A stretch of 35,685 nucleotides of DNA from Thalassococcus halodurans (GTDB taxonomy: Bacteria > Pseudomonadota > Alphaproteobacteria > Rhodobacterales > Rhodobacteraceae): assembly GCA_950096585.1 (NCBI GenBank), contig CATNDK010000004.1, forward strand, positions 1 through 35,685, written 5' to 3'. Each line of letters opens with the position of its first letter. The stretch's first letter is position 1. The notes below the pieces were generated by a model. That model worked only from the letters and a program-made list of their open reading frames with translations. It was not told the origin of the DNA and searched no databases. Both the position numbers and the translations under genes were made by a program. Below are positions 1 through 7,101 of this stretch, piece by piece.

Positions 1-475
1 CCAGCGCTTCGATCACTTCGACAAGCTCGGTCTTGGATCGCAGCGATGATCGCCCGAACCCGAGCGGTTCGACCAAGGCGATCATGTCGGCCTCTTCCAG
101 CATCGGAAGCACTTCTTTCAGGGCGATGCGCAGGTTGGCCTGACGTTCGCCATTGCCGGTCTGTGTGCCATCGTTGCGGGGGATCAGGCTGATGGTTTCA
201 GCACCCGATGCCTTGGCAGCAGCAATGATGGTTTCCACCTTGGCACGGATGTCGTCATCCCAGCTGTTGAAGGCGTAGACTTCGCTCATGCCAAGAATGC
301 GCAGGCCACGGTCACGGGCCATTTGGCCGGCGACCGCTGCGGGGATGCCGTCAAACAACGGACGCCCCAGATCATTGCGTACTTCGACGCCAATGCACCC
401 AAGGTCGCGCGCCAAATCCAGAAAAGTCGTAAAGTCTAGATGACGGACCGTCATCTGGTTCAGCGCAGTATGCAT
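1..475 (-). CDS. TIM-barrel sugar isomerase/epimerase, partial (3' end beyond window)
   Basis: This open frame is absent from the ORF track because it runs off the left edge. It starts at the ATG at 475, preceded by a purine-rich GGGAGGG site, and 158 codons are visible. The translation begins MHTALNQMTVRHLDF and reads like the xylose-isomerase-like TIM-barrel family of sugar-phosphate isomerases/epimerases (IolI, IolE and MocC relatives). Typical barrel-strand segments are visible, such as LGCIGVEVR near residue 26 and the later MIALVEPLGFG. The likely substrate is a sugar, inositol or keto-polyol derivative, but the specificity cannot be read. It is the last visible gene of the minus-strand run of oxygenase, ferredoxin, PanB-like and LacI genes. 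A TGACG-N6-CGTCA site about 125 bases upstream suggests control by the neighbouring LacI protein. Confidence 0.75.
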   Translation of the reverse strand, partial: MHTALNQMTVRHLDFTTFLDLARDLGCIGVEVRNDLGRPLFDGIPAAVAGQMARDRGLRILGMSEVYAFNSWDDDIRAKVETIIAAAKASGAETISLIPRNDGTQTGNGERQANLRIALKEVLPMLEEADMIALVEPLGFGRSSLRSKTELVEVIEAL

Positions 476-576
476 TTTCCCTCCCTTATCGATGCTTTGG
501 CACCGACGATGTTGGGGGGACGCTGCGTTAGTTGCCCGATTCCGTCAATTCATCGGGCCTCATTTCCCGCCAAAAA

Positions 577-616
577 TGACGTTTTTCTGCGCATGCATTG
601 TGACGCTTTTACGTCA
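577..616. promoter_or_regulatory. Candidate LacI operator upstream of the TIM-barrel gene
   Basis: The inverted repeat TGACG-CTTTTA-CGTCA lies at 601-616, directly after the lacI stop codon. A second TGACG half-site lies at 577-581, 24 bases away. The same TGACG-N6-CGTCA dyad occurs in front of the lacI gene (1657-1672). Regulation of the isomerase gene by the adjacent LacI protein is inferred. Confidence 0.55.
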
Positions 617-1645
617 TCATAACATTTCAGGAAGTACGATGTGAGGCTCTAGAAAATGCTGTCCGGCGATCCCGTCGTCACCTTCGCGGACGGACCGCAC
701 CATATGGCCGACCAGATCATCGCACAGCGTGCCAAGCGGTGTGGTGATCGCCATCAGCACATAACCTTCGCGAAGCGCCGCCGCGCTTTCCTTGGTCACC
801 TCGTTCACGACCAGCGCCACGCGGGGCGATGCATGCACCTCTCGTAGGGCGGCAATCGCACCCTCCATGCCGCCGCCGCCCACGTAGATACCCTTCAGGT
901 CCGGATGCCTGCGCACCAGATCAAGCGTCGCCTCGTAGGTCAGCTGACGCGTCTCGAGGTTGACCAGCGTGTCCAGCACGGAAAAGGCCGGTGCGTTTTC
1001 CCGCAGATAAGATCTGAAGCCGACCTCGCGGAGGTCGTGGCCGTGCCAGCGGTTGCCCCCCACAAAGATCGCAAGCTTGCCGGGTTGCGGCACCGTTTTG
1101 CTGATGATCCAAGCCGCGATGCGGCCGATTTTCATATTGTTCAAACCGATGTAGTTGCGGCGCACGCCTTGGGCAAAATCGTTAAGCACCGAAAACACTG
1201 GCACACCGCGCGCCTTCAGATCCGACACGACCTCGGCCAGCAGGTGGTGGTTGATGGCTGTGGCCGCGATCGCATCGCAGTGCGACAGGCTTTCCAGCGC
1301 CTTGGCAAAATCCTCGGGGCTTTGGGATGGCGCATAGCGGATCACCGCCCTGCCCCGTATGTCGGTTCGTGCCGCGACGGCACGTTCAGCTTCGCGGGCA
1401 AAGTTCTGATAGAACTCTTGCCCTTTTTTGATGAAGACGAAACCGAAGGTCATTTCGGGAACGGCGGCGTCGATGTTCTGTTCGATCAGACCCCGCGCAT
1501 GGTAGCCGACCTTATGCGCCGCCTGCGCGATTTTGCGCATGGTTTCTTCGCGGACCTTGGCACGGCCATTCAGGGCGCGGTCGACTGTGGTAACGCTGAC
1601 CCCCGCTTCGCGGGCGACATCCTGAGTTGTGGGGCGGCGTGCCAT
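617..1645 (-). CDS. LacI-family transcriptional regulator (sugar-binding PBP1 domain)
   Basis: This is a 342-residue LacI-family repressor. The N-terminal helix-turn-helix spans about residues 5-50 (TTQDVAREAGVSVTTVDRAL) and is followed by a periplasmic-binding-protein-like effector domain. The ORF track begins at a GTG at 1651, but the ribosome site GAGGT overlaps that codon. The ATG at 1645 (MARRPTTQ) is therefore the better start. The effector domain closely resembles that of the second LacI protein at 4084, sharing segments such as SPSQSPEDF or APSQSPEDF and LDTLVNLETRQLTYEATLDL, so the two are paralogues flanking one catabolic set. The dyad TGACG-N6-CGTCA sits immediately upstream of this gene and again downstream of it, indicating autoregulation and control of the isomerase gene. 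The effector is unknown. Confidence 0.9.
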   Translation of the reverse strand: MARRPTTQDVAREAGVSVTTVDRALNGRAKVREETMRKIAQAAHKVGYHARGLIEQNIDAAVPEMTFGFVFIKKGQEFYQNFAREAERAVAARTDIRGRAVIRYAPSQSPEDFAKALESLSHCDAIAATAINHHLLAEVVSDLKARGVPVFSVLNDFAQGVRRNYIGLNNMKIGRIAAWIISKTVPQPGKLAIFVGGNRWHGHDLREVGFRSYLRENAPAFSVLDTLVNLETRQLTYEATLDLVRRHPDLKGIYVGGGGMEGAIAALREVHASPRVALVVNEVTKESAAALREGYVLMAITTPLGTLCDDLVGHMVRSVREGDDGIAGQHFLEPHIVLPEML

Positions 1646-1654
1646 AATCACCTC

Positions 1655-1674
1655 GATGACGGAAAAACGTCATC
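1655..1674. promoter_or_regulatory. Candidate LacI operator upstream of lacI
   Basis: A perfect inverted repeat, GATGACG-GAAAAA-CGTCATC, ends ten bases before the lacI ATG at 1645. Its core, TGACG-N6-CGTCA, is shared with the site at 601-616. The position would allow autorepression of lacI. Confidence 0.6.
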
Positions 1675-1705
1675 AAGACTTAGATCATGCCACGCCTTCT
1701 GGCAA

Positions 1706-2497
1706 CTAGTTCAAACCTGCCATGAATGAGACGAATTCATCATCCTTGATCGCAACGGAATGTTCGGGCGCGGGGTAAGCGCCGCGCTCAACATCGGCCC
1801 GAAACTCGCCAAAGGCGCTGACGCGTTCTTTGTGCAGACGTTAATATTCGGCTGCAAAGTCGCGGTAGGTTTTTGCATGGCGGGGCTTGTGCCCACGGGT
1901 GCATCCCAGCACGTCTTCGGCAAACAGATACTGCGCATCCGCACCCGAGCCCGCCCCCATGCCCAGCATGATCAAAGGCGTGCGTTTGCTGATCTCGGCG
2001 GCCACACGATCCGGCACGACCTCAAGCTCGGCGCCGAAGGCCCCTACCCTTTCAAGTGCGCGGACATGTTGCCAGATGCGCAGCGCGCTATCAGAGGTTT
2101 TGCCGACCGCTTTGAACCCGCCGGTCCACGTTGCCTTGGACGGGATCAGACCAACGTGGCTGACCACGGGAATGCCGTCGTCGGCCAGCGCCTTGATCGT
2201 GTTCAGGGACGACGCGCAATAGACGCAATCACCCCCATCCCGCATGGCGCGATGTGCGGCGCGCAGATAGTCTTCGGCGGTGACAAGCTGACGGTACAGC
2301 AATCCTACCTGAACAAAGCAGTCCCCTGCTGCCTCGCGCATGGCGGGGGTCCAAAGTGGGTCGATGATTGACAGCATGTCGATGCCAGCCTCGGCAGCGG
2401 CTTCGGCCTCTTCCGGGGTTTCTACGTACAGCATTGTCAGGGTGCGTTTGCCCTTTAACGCGCGGATATCGGCAACGGTGGGTCGGTTGTTGCGCAT
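1706..2497 (-). pseudogene. PanB-like ketopantoate hydroxymethyltransferase interrupted by in-frame TAA
   Basis: The frame from the ATG at 2497 encodes a 3-methyl-2-oxobutanoate hydroxymethyltransferase (PanB) family protein. PanB is a TIM-barrel enzyme that transfers hydroxymethyl from methylene-tetrahydrofolate to a 2-oxo acid. Family segments are visible (LTMLYVETPEEAEAAAEAGID, GIPVVSHVGLIPS, PLIMLGMGAGSG). A TAA at 1841-1843 stops translation after 218 residues. The same frame then continues for 44 codons to a TAG at 1706, encoding RLHKERVSAFGEFRADVERG and a PEHS segment, which is a recognisable PanB C-terminus. The intact product would be about 263 residues, the normal family length. CAA-to-TAA is the simplest origin. 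The ATG follows the ferredoxin stop by one base, so it is in an operon. The gene may be a recent pseudogene, may make a shortened enzyme, or may reflect a sequencing error. Its role here is probably catabolic rather than pantothenate synthesis (inference from context). Confidence 0.75.
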
Positions 2498-2498
2498 C

Positions 2499-2807
2499 TT
2501 AGACCTCGATCATCACGCGACCGCCTTCAACCTTCACCTTGTAGGTGTTCAGGTTGACGCAGGCAGGCGCACGCAGGGCTTCGCCCGTGCGGTAATCGAA
2601 TGTCGCATTATGCTTGGGGCATTCGATTTCGTACTCCATCACCAGACCGTTTTCCAAATGCACGTCCTCGTGGGTGCATTTGCCGTCGGTGCAAAAGAAG
2701 TCGCCGTCAGGAGAGTGATAAATCGCATAGGTGCGATCGCCGTGATCAAAGCGGATCAGGTCTTCTTCTTCGATATCGCTTGTCGCGCAGGCATCAATCC
2801 AGGGCAT
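2499..2807 (-). CDS. MocE-like Rieske [2Fe-2S] ferredoxin
   Basis: This 102-residue protein is a small Rieske-type ferredoxin. The cluster ligands are visible as C44-T-H46 and C63-P-K-H66, the spacing of the soluble ferredoxins of oxygenase systems. It most resembles MocE, the ferredoxin of the rhizopine MocDEF oxygenase, and should carry electrons to the diiron desaturase-type enzyme encoded just upstream. It lies between that gene and the PanB-like gene, with a one-base gap to the latter, so all three are almost certainly co-transcribed. No ferredoxin reductase (MocF equivalent) is visible in the window, so it must lie elsewhere or be shared. Confidence 0.88.
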   Translation of the reverse strand: MPWIDACATSDIEEEDLIRFDHGDRTYAIYHSPDGDFFCTDGKCTHEDVHLENGLVMEYEIECPKHNATFDYRTGEALRAPACVNLNTYKVKVEGGRVMIEV

Positions 2808-2876
2808 GGTCCTGTTTCCTTCGTTTTGCGTGGGTGTGTCAGTGTGGGTGGCCCCTATCCGGCCACCCTTCAGGGA

Positions 2877-3956
2877 TCATTCGGCAGCAGAGCCCAAGGC
2901 CGCACTGTGAAAGTCTTCACGATAGGCTTTTGCAGTGACGGGCAGATCGCGCTTCAGGAAGTAATCCTCGTTCGCCAACTGGCGCTTTAGCGCGGGCCAC
3001 ATTTCTGCAAATCCCTCGGCAATCGACCGGTTCGGCGCGGGCAGATCGTGTTTGATCGCCTCGTGCAGCGCGGGCAGCTGATGGTACGGGACCATGGGGA
3101 ACATGTGGTGTTCGACGTGGTAGTTCATGTTCCAGTAAATGAACCGCGAAATCGGGTTCATATAGACCGTGCGGCTGTTCAGACGGTGATCAATCACGTT
3201 GTCCGCAAGACCACCATGCTGCAACAGCCCCGTCATCACATGGTGCCACGCCCCATAGAACCGCGGCAAGCCGATCACCATCAAGGGCAGGATTGATCCC
3301 ATCCAGACCGCCAAGCCAATCGTCGCAGCATAGATCAGCACCCAGACACGCGCGACACGGATCACCTTGGGCTGTTCCTGCTCGGGAATATAGGTGGCCT
3401 CTTCGGGATGAATGCGGCCCGATGCGTTATGAAGCATGCGCGCCCAGCCTGCCGGAGCGTCCAGAAGACCAAAGAAATTGGCGATGACACGGGCAAATTC
3501 CACAGGACGCATGATCGCGATTTCAGGATCACGCCCCACGATGATCGTGTCCGTGTGGTGGCGCGTATGGCTCCACCGCCAGGTCACAGGGTTCCGCACC
3601 ATGCAGAAGCTCGCGATCTGGTACAGCCAGTCATTGTATTGCCGCGTTTTAAAGGCTGTGCCATGACTGCATTCATGCCAGCGGGAATCCATCGCAGAGG
3701 CATAAAGAACACCGTAAGCCAGCCAGAACGGCGCAGACCACCACGACGGCCACAGCGCGATACCTATGGCGGCAAAAACCACCATGGCCGCGAACAGGAT
3801 AATGGTGTCACGCATGGCCGGACCATCCGAGCGTTGCATCAGGGCCTTCATCTCTTTCCTGGAAATGTCGGTATGATACCACTCGGCCGCAGCAAGACCG
3901 GTCTCAACGGCGCGGGCCGCGTCCGGGCCCAACATCGAATAATCGCGCTTTCCCAT
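2877..3956 (-). CDS. MocD-like membrane diiron oxygenase (fatty acid desaturase family)
   Basis: This 359-residue integral membrane protein carries the three histidine boxes of the fatty acid desaturase/alkane hydroxylase superfamily: HECSH at 94-98, HTRHH at 130-134 and HVEHH at 280-284. Hydrophobic segments lie near residues 50-90 and 200-235. The boxes bind a diiron centre that activates oxygen. Because a MocE-like ferredoxin gene follows directly, the closest functional model is MocD, the oxygenase of rhizopine (O-methyl inosamine) catabolism in Sinorhizobium, rather than a lipid desaturase. The substrate here is unknown. The start has a strong GGGGAGGGA site. The gene is divergent from the second LacI gene, and the intergenic region carries a direct repeat likely bound by it. 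Confidence 0.85.
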   Translation of the reverse strand: MGKRDYSMLGPDAARAVETGLAAAEWYHTDISRKEMKALMQRSDGPAMRDTIILFAAMVVFAAIGIALWPSWWSAPFWLAYGVLYASAMDSRWHECSHGTAFKTRQYNDWLYQIASFCMVRNPVTWRWSHTRHHTDTIIVGRDPEIAIMRPVEFARVIANFFGLLDAPAGWARMLHNASGRIHPEEATYIPEQEQPKVIRVARVWVLIYAATIGLAVWMGSILPLMVIGLPRFYGAWHHVMTGLLQHGGLADNVIDHRLNSRTVYMNPISRFIYWNMNYHVEHHMFPMVPYHQLPALHEAIKHDLPAPNRSIAEGFAEMWPALKRQLANEDYFLKRDLPVTAKAYREDFHSAALGSAAE

Positions 3957-4026
3957 AGGTCCCTCCCCTCAAGCGTTTGCGAGAGATTATGGGAAGCACC
4001 GCGCGAACCGAAGAAAACTAGCTTGC

Positions 4027-4079
4027 GATCACATCAAAAAACATCAATCATGATCGGAATTATGATGGGATCACATCAA
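4027..4079. promoter_or_regulatory. Direct repeat GATCACATCAA between divergent oxygenase and lacI genes
   Basis: The 11-base sequence GATCACATCAA occurs at 4027-4037 and 4069-4079, start to start 42 bases, or about four helical turns. The palindrome ATCATGAT (4047-4054) lies between the copies. The second copy ends four bases before the lacI ATG. These are candidate operators for the second LacI protein, controlling itself and the oxygenase operon. Confidence 0.5.
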
Positions 4080-4083
4080 CGCC

Positions 4084-5115
4084 ATGTCCAGAAAACCGAC
4101 CATCACCGACCTCGCCCGTGAATGTGGACTTGGGCCCGCGACAGTGGACCGCGTATTGCACGAACGACCCAATGTCTCGGACCGTGCCCGAGAACTGGTG
4201 GCGCAGGCTGCTGCCCGTCTGGGGTATCCGGTGCCTGCGACGCTGTCCCTGCACAGCCGCGCTGATCTTCCCAAGCTGACCCTCGGCTTTGTGCTGCACA
4301 AACAAGGGCAGTCGTTTTATCAGGACTTTGCACGGGAAATCGAAAAGGCCTGTCAGGGGCGTAGCGACGTCTCTATCACGCCACACATCCGCTTTTCTCC
4401 GTCCCAATCGCCAGAGGATTTCGTGCGGGAAATGACCGCTGCCGCCGAACAATGCGATGCGATTGCCGCCACTGCCGTGAACCACACCAGCACTGCACGG
4501 GTCACCGAAGATCTGATGAAACAGGGTGTTCCTGTCTTCTCGGCCTTGAACGATTTCGCACGCTCTGCCGGTGCCGGATATTTCGGCATGGACAACATGA
4601 AGGTCGGGCGGATTGCGGCTTCGGTCATGGCGATGCGACATCAACGGGACTGCACCGTTGGCGTCATGATCGGCGGCACGCGGTGGCATGGGCAAGCAAT
4701 GCGCGAAACGGGCTTTCGTACCTACCTGCGGGAATATGCACCGCAAGTTCAGGTGCTGGACACGTTGGTCAATCTTGAGACGCGGCAGCTGACTTATGAG
4801 GCGACGTTGGATTTGCTGAACCGTGTTCCCGATCTTGCGGGTATGTACGTTGCCGGTGGCGGCATGGAAGGTGCAATCGCCGCAGTACGCGAGGCGCGCC
4901 CACCCAACAAGATCGCGCTGATCGTGAATGAACTGACCCCTGAAAGCCGCAGCGCTTTGGCGGATCGCTATCTGACACTGGTCGTCGCGACACCCTTGGA
5001 AACACTGTGCCATCGCCTGATCGAAAGCATGGTTCAGCGTATTCAAGAGCCGGAACAGAAACCCTCAATTCCGGCAATGTTAGAGCCGCTTTTGTATTTG
5101 CCAGAGTCTATTTAA
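4084..5115 (+). CDS. LacI-family transcriptional regulator, second paralogue
   Basis: This 343-residue LacI-family regulator has an N-terminal helix-turn-helix (TITDLARECGLGPATVDRVL, about residues 6-25) and a sugar-binding PBP1-type effector domain. It is clearly paralogous to the LacI protein at 617-1645: the core segments KQGQSFYQDFARE, NDFARS and VLDTLVNLETRQLTYEATLDL have near-identical counterparts there. It is transcribed away from the oxygenase/ferredoxin operon, a classical arrangement for a local repressor. The recognition helices differ between the two paralogues (GLGPATVDR against GVSVTTVDR), which agrees with the different repeat sequences found next to each gene. The effector is unknown but should resemble that of the first paralogue. 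Confidence 0.9.
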   Translation: MSRKPTITDLARECGLGPATVDRVLHERPNVSDRARELVAQAAARLGYPVPATLSLHSRADLPKLTLGFVLHKQGQSFYQDFAREIEKACQGRSDVSITPHIRFSPSQSPEDFVREMTAAAEQCDAIAATAVNHTSTARVTEDLMKQGVPVFSALNDFARSAGAGYFGMDNMKVGRIAASVMAMRHQRDCTVGVMIGGTRWHGQAMRETGFRTYLREYAPQVQVLDTLVNLETRQLTYEATLDLLNRVPDLAGMYVAGGGMEGAIAAVREARPPNKIALIVNELTPESRSALADRYLTLVVATPLETLCHRLIESMVQRIQEPEQKPSIPAMLEPLLYLPESI

Positions 5116-5134
5116 GCCGAATTAGACTCTATTA
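5103..5134. terminator. Candidate bidirectional terminator between convergent lacI and DUF305 genes
   Basis: The inverted repeat AGAGTCTA (5103-5110) and TAGACTCT (5123-5130) spans the 16-base gap between the two convergent genes and overlaps the end of lacI. Short T-rich flanks follow on both strands. The stem is only 8 bp, so this is a modest call. Confidence 0.4.
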
Positions 5135-5581
5135 TTGCTGCGCCTCTAGCTCGGCAATCAGTGCCTTCATCTCGGCAATTTCGCGTACCTGAGCTTCGAT
5201 GATACCGTCCGCCAACTCTCGCACACGGGGATCCGAAAGCTCGGCCCGACGCGATGTCATAATCGCGATCGAGTGGTGCGGGATCATGGCACGCATGTAG
5301 CTGACATCCTGGACCGTTACCTGAGACCGGACCAGAAACAACGACCCGGCAGAAACAACCAAAGCGCCCACAAAGATCGCAATATTCGCAGCCTTGTTCT
5401 GATACATAGACAGCATGAACGCCAACATGATGATTGCCATAACAGCCCCCATCAACAAGGCCATGTATGTCCGCGTTTCGGAAAACGTCACATGATCCAG
5501 TGCGTAGGTGTTCAGGTACATAAGACCGAACATCACGATGGTTGAGGTGATAATCATGGCCGCAAAACGTGCGTAGGACAT
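5132..5581 (-). CDS. Membrane-anchored DUF305 protein
   Basis: This 149-residue protein has three hydrophobic N-terminal segments (about residues 5-28, 38-58 and 65-85). They are followed by a DUF305-type helical region with the signature MIPHHSIAIM near residue 99, and a charged C-terminal helix (IIEAQVREIAEMKALIAELE). DUF305 proteins are ferritin-like helical proteins of uncertain role, often linked to metal handling in the periplasm. The HH pair is the family's typical conserved motif. The gene stands alone between the lacI paralogue (convergent) and repC, and nothing in its context indicates a function. The longer overlapping ORF on the same strand (5112-5660) is a shadow frame. Confidence 0.8.
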   Translation of the reverse strand: MSYARFAAMIITSTIVMFGLMYLNTYALDHVTFSETRTYMALLMGAVMAIIMLAFMLSMYQNKAANIAIFVGALVVSAGSLFLVRSQVTVQDVSYMRAMIPHHSIAIMTSRRAELSDPRVRELADGIIEAQVREIAEMKALIAELEAQQ

Positions 5582-5673
5582 TGGAAACTCCGTTGACTGG
5601 TTGCCAAACCAACGCAGACCCTACGGATCGGTTCCTGTTGTCAGCCCCCTGCCCTATCACTCAGCCGCCACAA

Positions 5674-6927
5674 TCACGCGGCCAAGGCCTTCAGGCGCCC
5701 GTAACAGCTTCGTTCCAGATGCAACTCCCCTACCCTGCTTTTCGCAATCATCCCGCGCAGATATCCTGCCGGTGACTTCACCTCGCCGGACGTGTGCTTT
5801 TCAAAGACCAAAGCCACTGCAATCGCCGCCGCCTGTGGTCCCATATAGGCTTGGGCTGTGTCCCAGGATTTCTGTGGAATGCCGATCATTGGGGCCAGTT
5901 GTCCTGCCATTCTATGCAAATCCGCCCAATCCCTTAGAGACAGGCCAAGGTTTTTGGCCCACGACGTGAAATCAGGACAGGCTTGCGCAATGGTCGCAAG
6001 ATCGATTTTTGCGGTTTCTTTGAAATTTCTGTCGTTCGGTTTCAGGGCTGTCGTTTCTTCAGTGTCGCAGAAATCCCCAACATTACTTTTTACAGATTCA
6101 AGTTTATTTGTAGTTTGTAAGTGGGGTTCATTTTTGGACGGCTTGGTATCCATTTCCGTGTCAAAAAAGTTTTCGATCTGCGATTTAAGCTGATCGAATA
6201 GCCCAGCAATCCGACGCAATTTTTCGGTCGTTGTTTTGCGCGTGGGCAAATGTGCCAGCAGTTCATCGAAGGCCTTTGATAAATCCGCCCAAGGCCCTTT
6301 GATCCTTTCTTGAACGGCTGCTTCCAGACGTGCACGGATCAAACGGCGCGTGATGGTGATGTGGCGTTTCAGTGTTTGGTATTCGGCGCGCTCTTTCTGC
6401 AGGTCTTCGTGCAGCGCTTCGAACTCTGCTGTCCGTGCAGCGAGTGGCGACAGGTCGAACCCATAAGCTTCGACAATCTCGCCACGGGCATCACGGTGTC
6501 CCCAACGTTTGCCGTTCGGGCTGTCTTTGAAAGCAATGACGCCCGCTGCCGCCAGTCGGTTCACATGGCGTTTCAGCGCGGACAGGGAAAAGCCGGTGTG
6601 CTCCATCAAAAGCGCGTTTGAGGGCCACACGATAGCCCGTTGCCCGTGCGTCCAATCCTGCGGCTGTGAAAACGCGGCAAGCGTGTCCAGAAGCATCACA
6701 TCACTGGCTTTCAATCCGATATGAACACCCACGCGCTTCACCGCCAGCATTGCGCGCTGCTTGGGCACGTCCATGCGTTCACCGGCATCAGCGTACGTAT
6801 CAGATGCGCGAACAGCCAAGGATGCCTTGCGCCAGCCGGTGTTGGGGCAGGGCGCGTGCATAGCTTCACCGCTCTGAGCCCGTGTGACCTCAGTCATCCC
6901 AAGTGGGATCGTATCGATTTTTCCCAT
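5674..6927 (-). CDS. repC: Replication initiation protein RepC
   Basis: This is the initiator of repABC replicons. The N-terminal half reads like the family's winged-helix DNA-binding region (WPSNALLMEHTGFSLSALKRHVNRL, ending in GVIAFKDSPNGKRWG). A charged helical linker and a C-terminal domain (SPAGYLRGMIAKSRVGELHL) follow. It comes after repA and repB on the same strand, separated from repB by the usual gap holding a candidate antisense RNA. The track extends to a TTG at 6945. The ATG at 6927 (MGKIDTIPLG) is preferred, giving about 417 residues, and no strong ribosome site distinguishes them. The middle of the gene is unusually AT-rich for this window, matching the location of the origin in characterised repABC plasmids. 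Confidence 0.92.
   Translation of the reverse strand: MGKIDTIPLGMTEVTRAQSGEAMHAPCPNTGWRKASLAVRASDTYADAGERMDVPKQRAMLAVKRVGVHIGLKASDVMLLDTLAAFSQPQDWTHGQRAIVWPSNALLMEHTGFSLSALKRHVNRLAAAGVIAFKDSPNGKRWGHRDARGEIVEAYGFDLSPLAARTAEFEALHEDLQKERAEYQTLKRHITITRRLIRARLEAAVQERIKGPWADLSKAFDELLAHLPTRKTTTEKLRRIAGLFDQLKSQIENFFDTEMDTKPSKNEPHLQTTNKLESVKSNVGDFCDTEETTALKPNDRNFKETAKIDLATIAQACPDFTSWAKNLGLSLRDWADLHRMAGQLAPMIGIPQKSWDTAQAYMGPQAAAIAVALVFEKHTSGEVKSPAGYLRGMIAKSRVGELHLERSCYGRLKALAA
6060..6200. other. AT-rich stretch inside repC, candidate origin of replication
   Basis: This part of repC is markedly richer in A and T than its surroundings, with runs such as ATTACTTTTTACAG and TTTATTTGTAGTTTG. In characterised repABC plasmids the origin lies within repC. 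No DnaA box or iteron array was identified by eye, so this is positional inference. Confidence 0.35.
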
Positions 6928-6999
6928 TATTTTATCAGCAGACAAAGAAATCCCGTTCGCTCAAGAGCGTTTTGACTTGTATGGCGATTCGGGGACTGC

Positions 7000-7075
7000 T
7001 AGATTCTAGGTGCTAATCTAAGAATTGCGCTTTGCGCAGCAGCCCTCGGAACCTTGGTTTCGGGGGTTTCTTATT
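7000..7075 (+). ncRNA. Candidate counter-transcribed RNA (incompatibility RNA) between repB and repC
   Basis: The repB-repC gap carries, on the strand opposite to repABC, an extended -10-like TGCTAGATT (6997-7005). After it come a small hairpin TGCGC-TTT-GCGCA (7026-7038) and a strong intrinsic-terminator hairpin, CCCTCGGAACC / GGTTTCGGGGG (7043-7066), with TTTCTTATT after it. The predicted RNA is about 60 nt, the size known for repABC counter-transcribed RNAs. In those systems the RNA pairs with the repC leader and limits initiator synthesis. Promoter assignment is tentative; the hairpins are plain in the sequence. Confidence 0.6.
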
Positions 7076-7101
7076 ACTGCCTTCCTCCTTTCTGCTCGTC
7101 C

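Noticed and set aside
905-1729. 274-aa plus-strand ORF opposite lacI
   Set aside because: The composition (many His, Arg and Asp) is that of an antisense shadow of the LacI gene, and there is no ribosome site.
4060-5046. 328-aa minus-strand ORF opposite the second lacI
   Set aside because: It is an antisense shadow of a confident LacI-family gene.
5112-5660. 182-aa minus-strand ORF overlapping the DUF305 gene
   Set aside because: Same strand but another frame; the overlapping 149-aa frame has membrane segments and the DUF305 HH motif, whereas this one has none.
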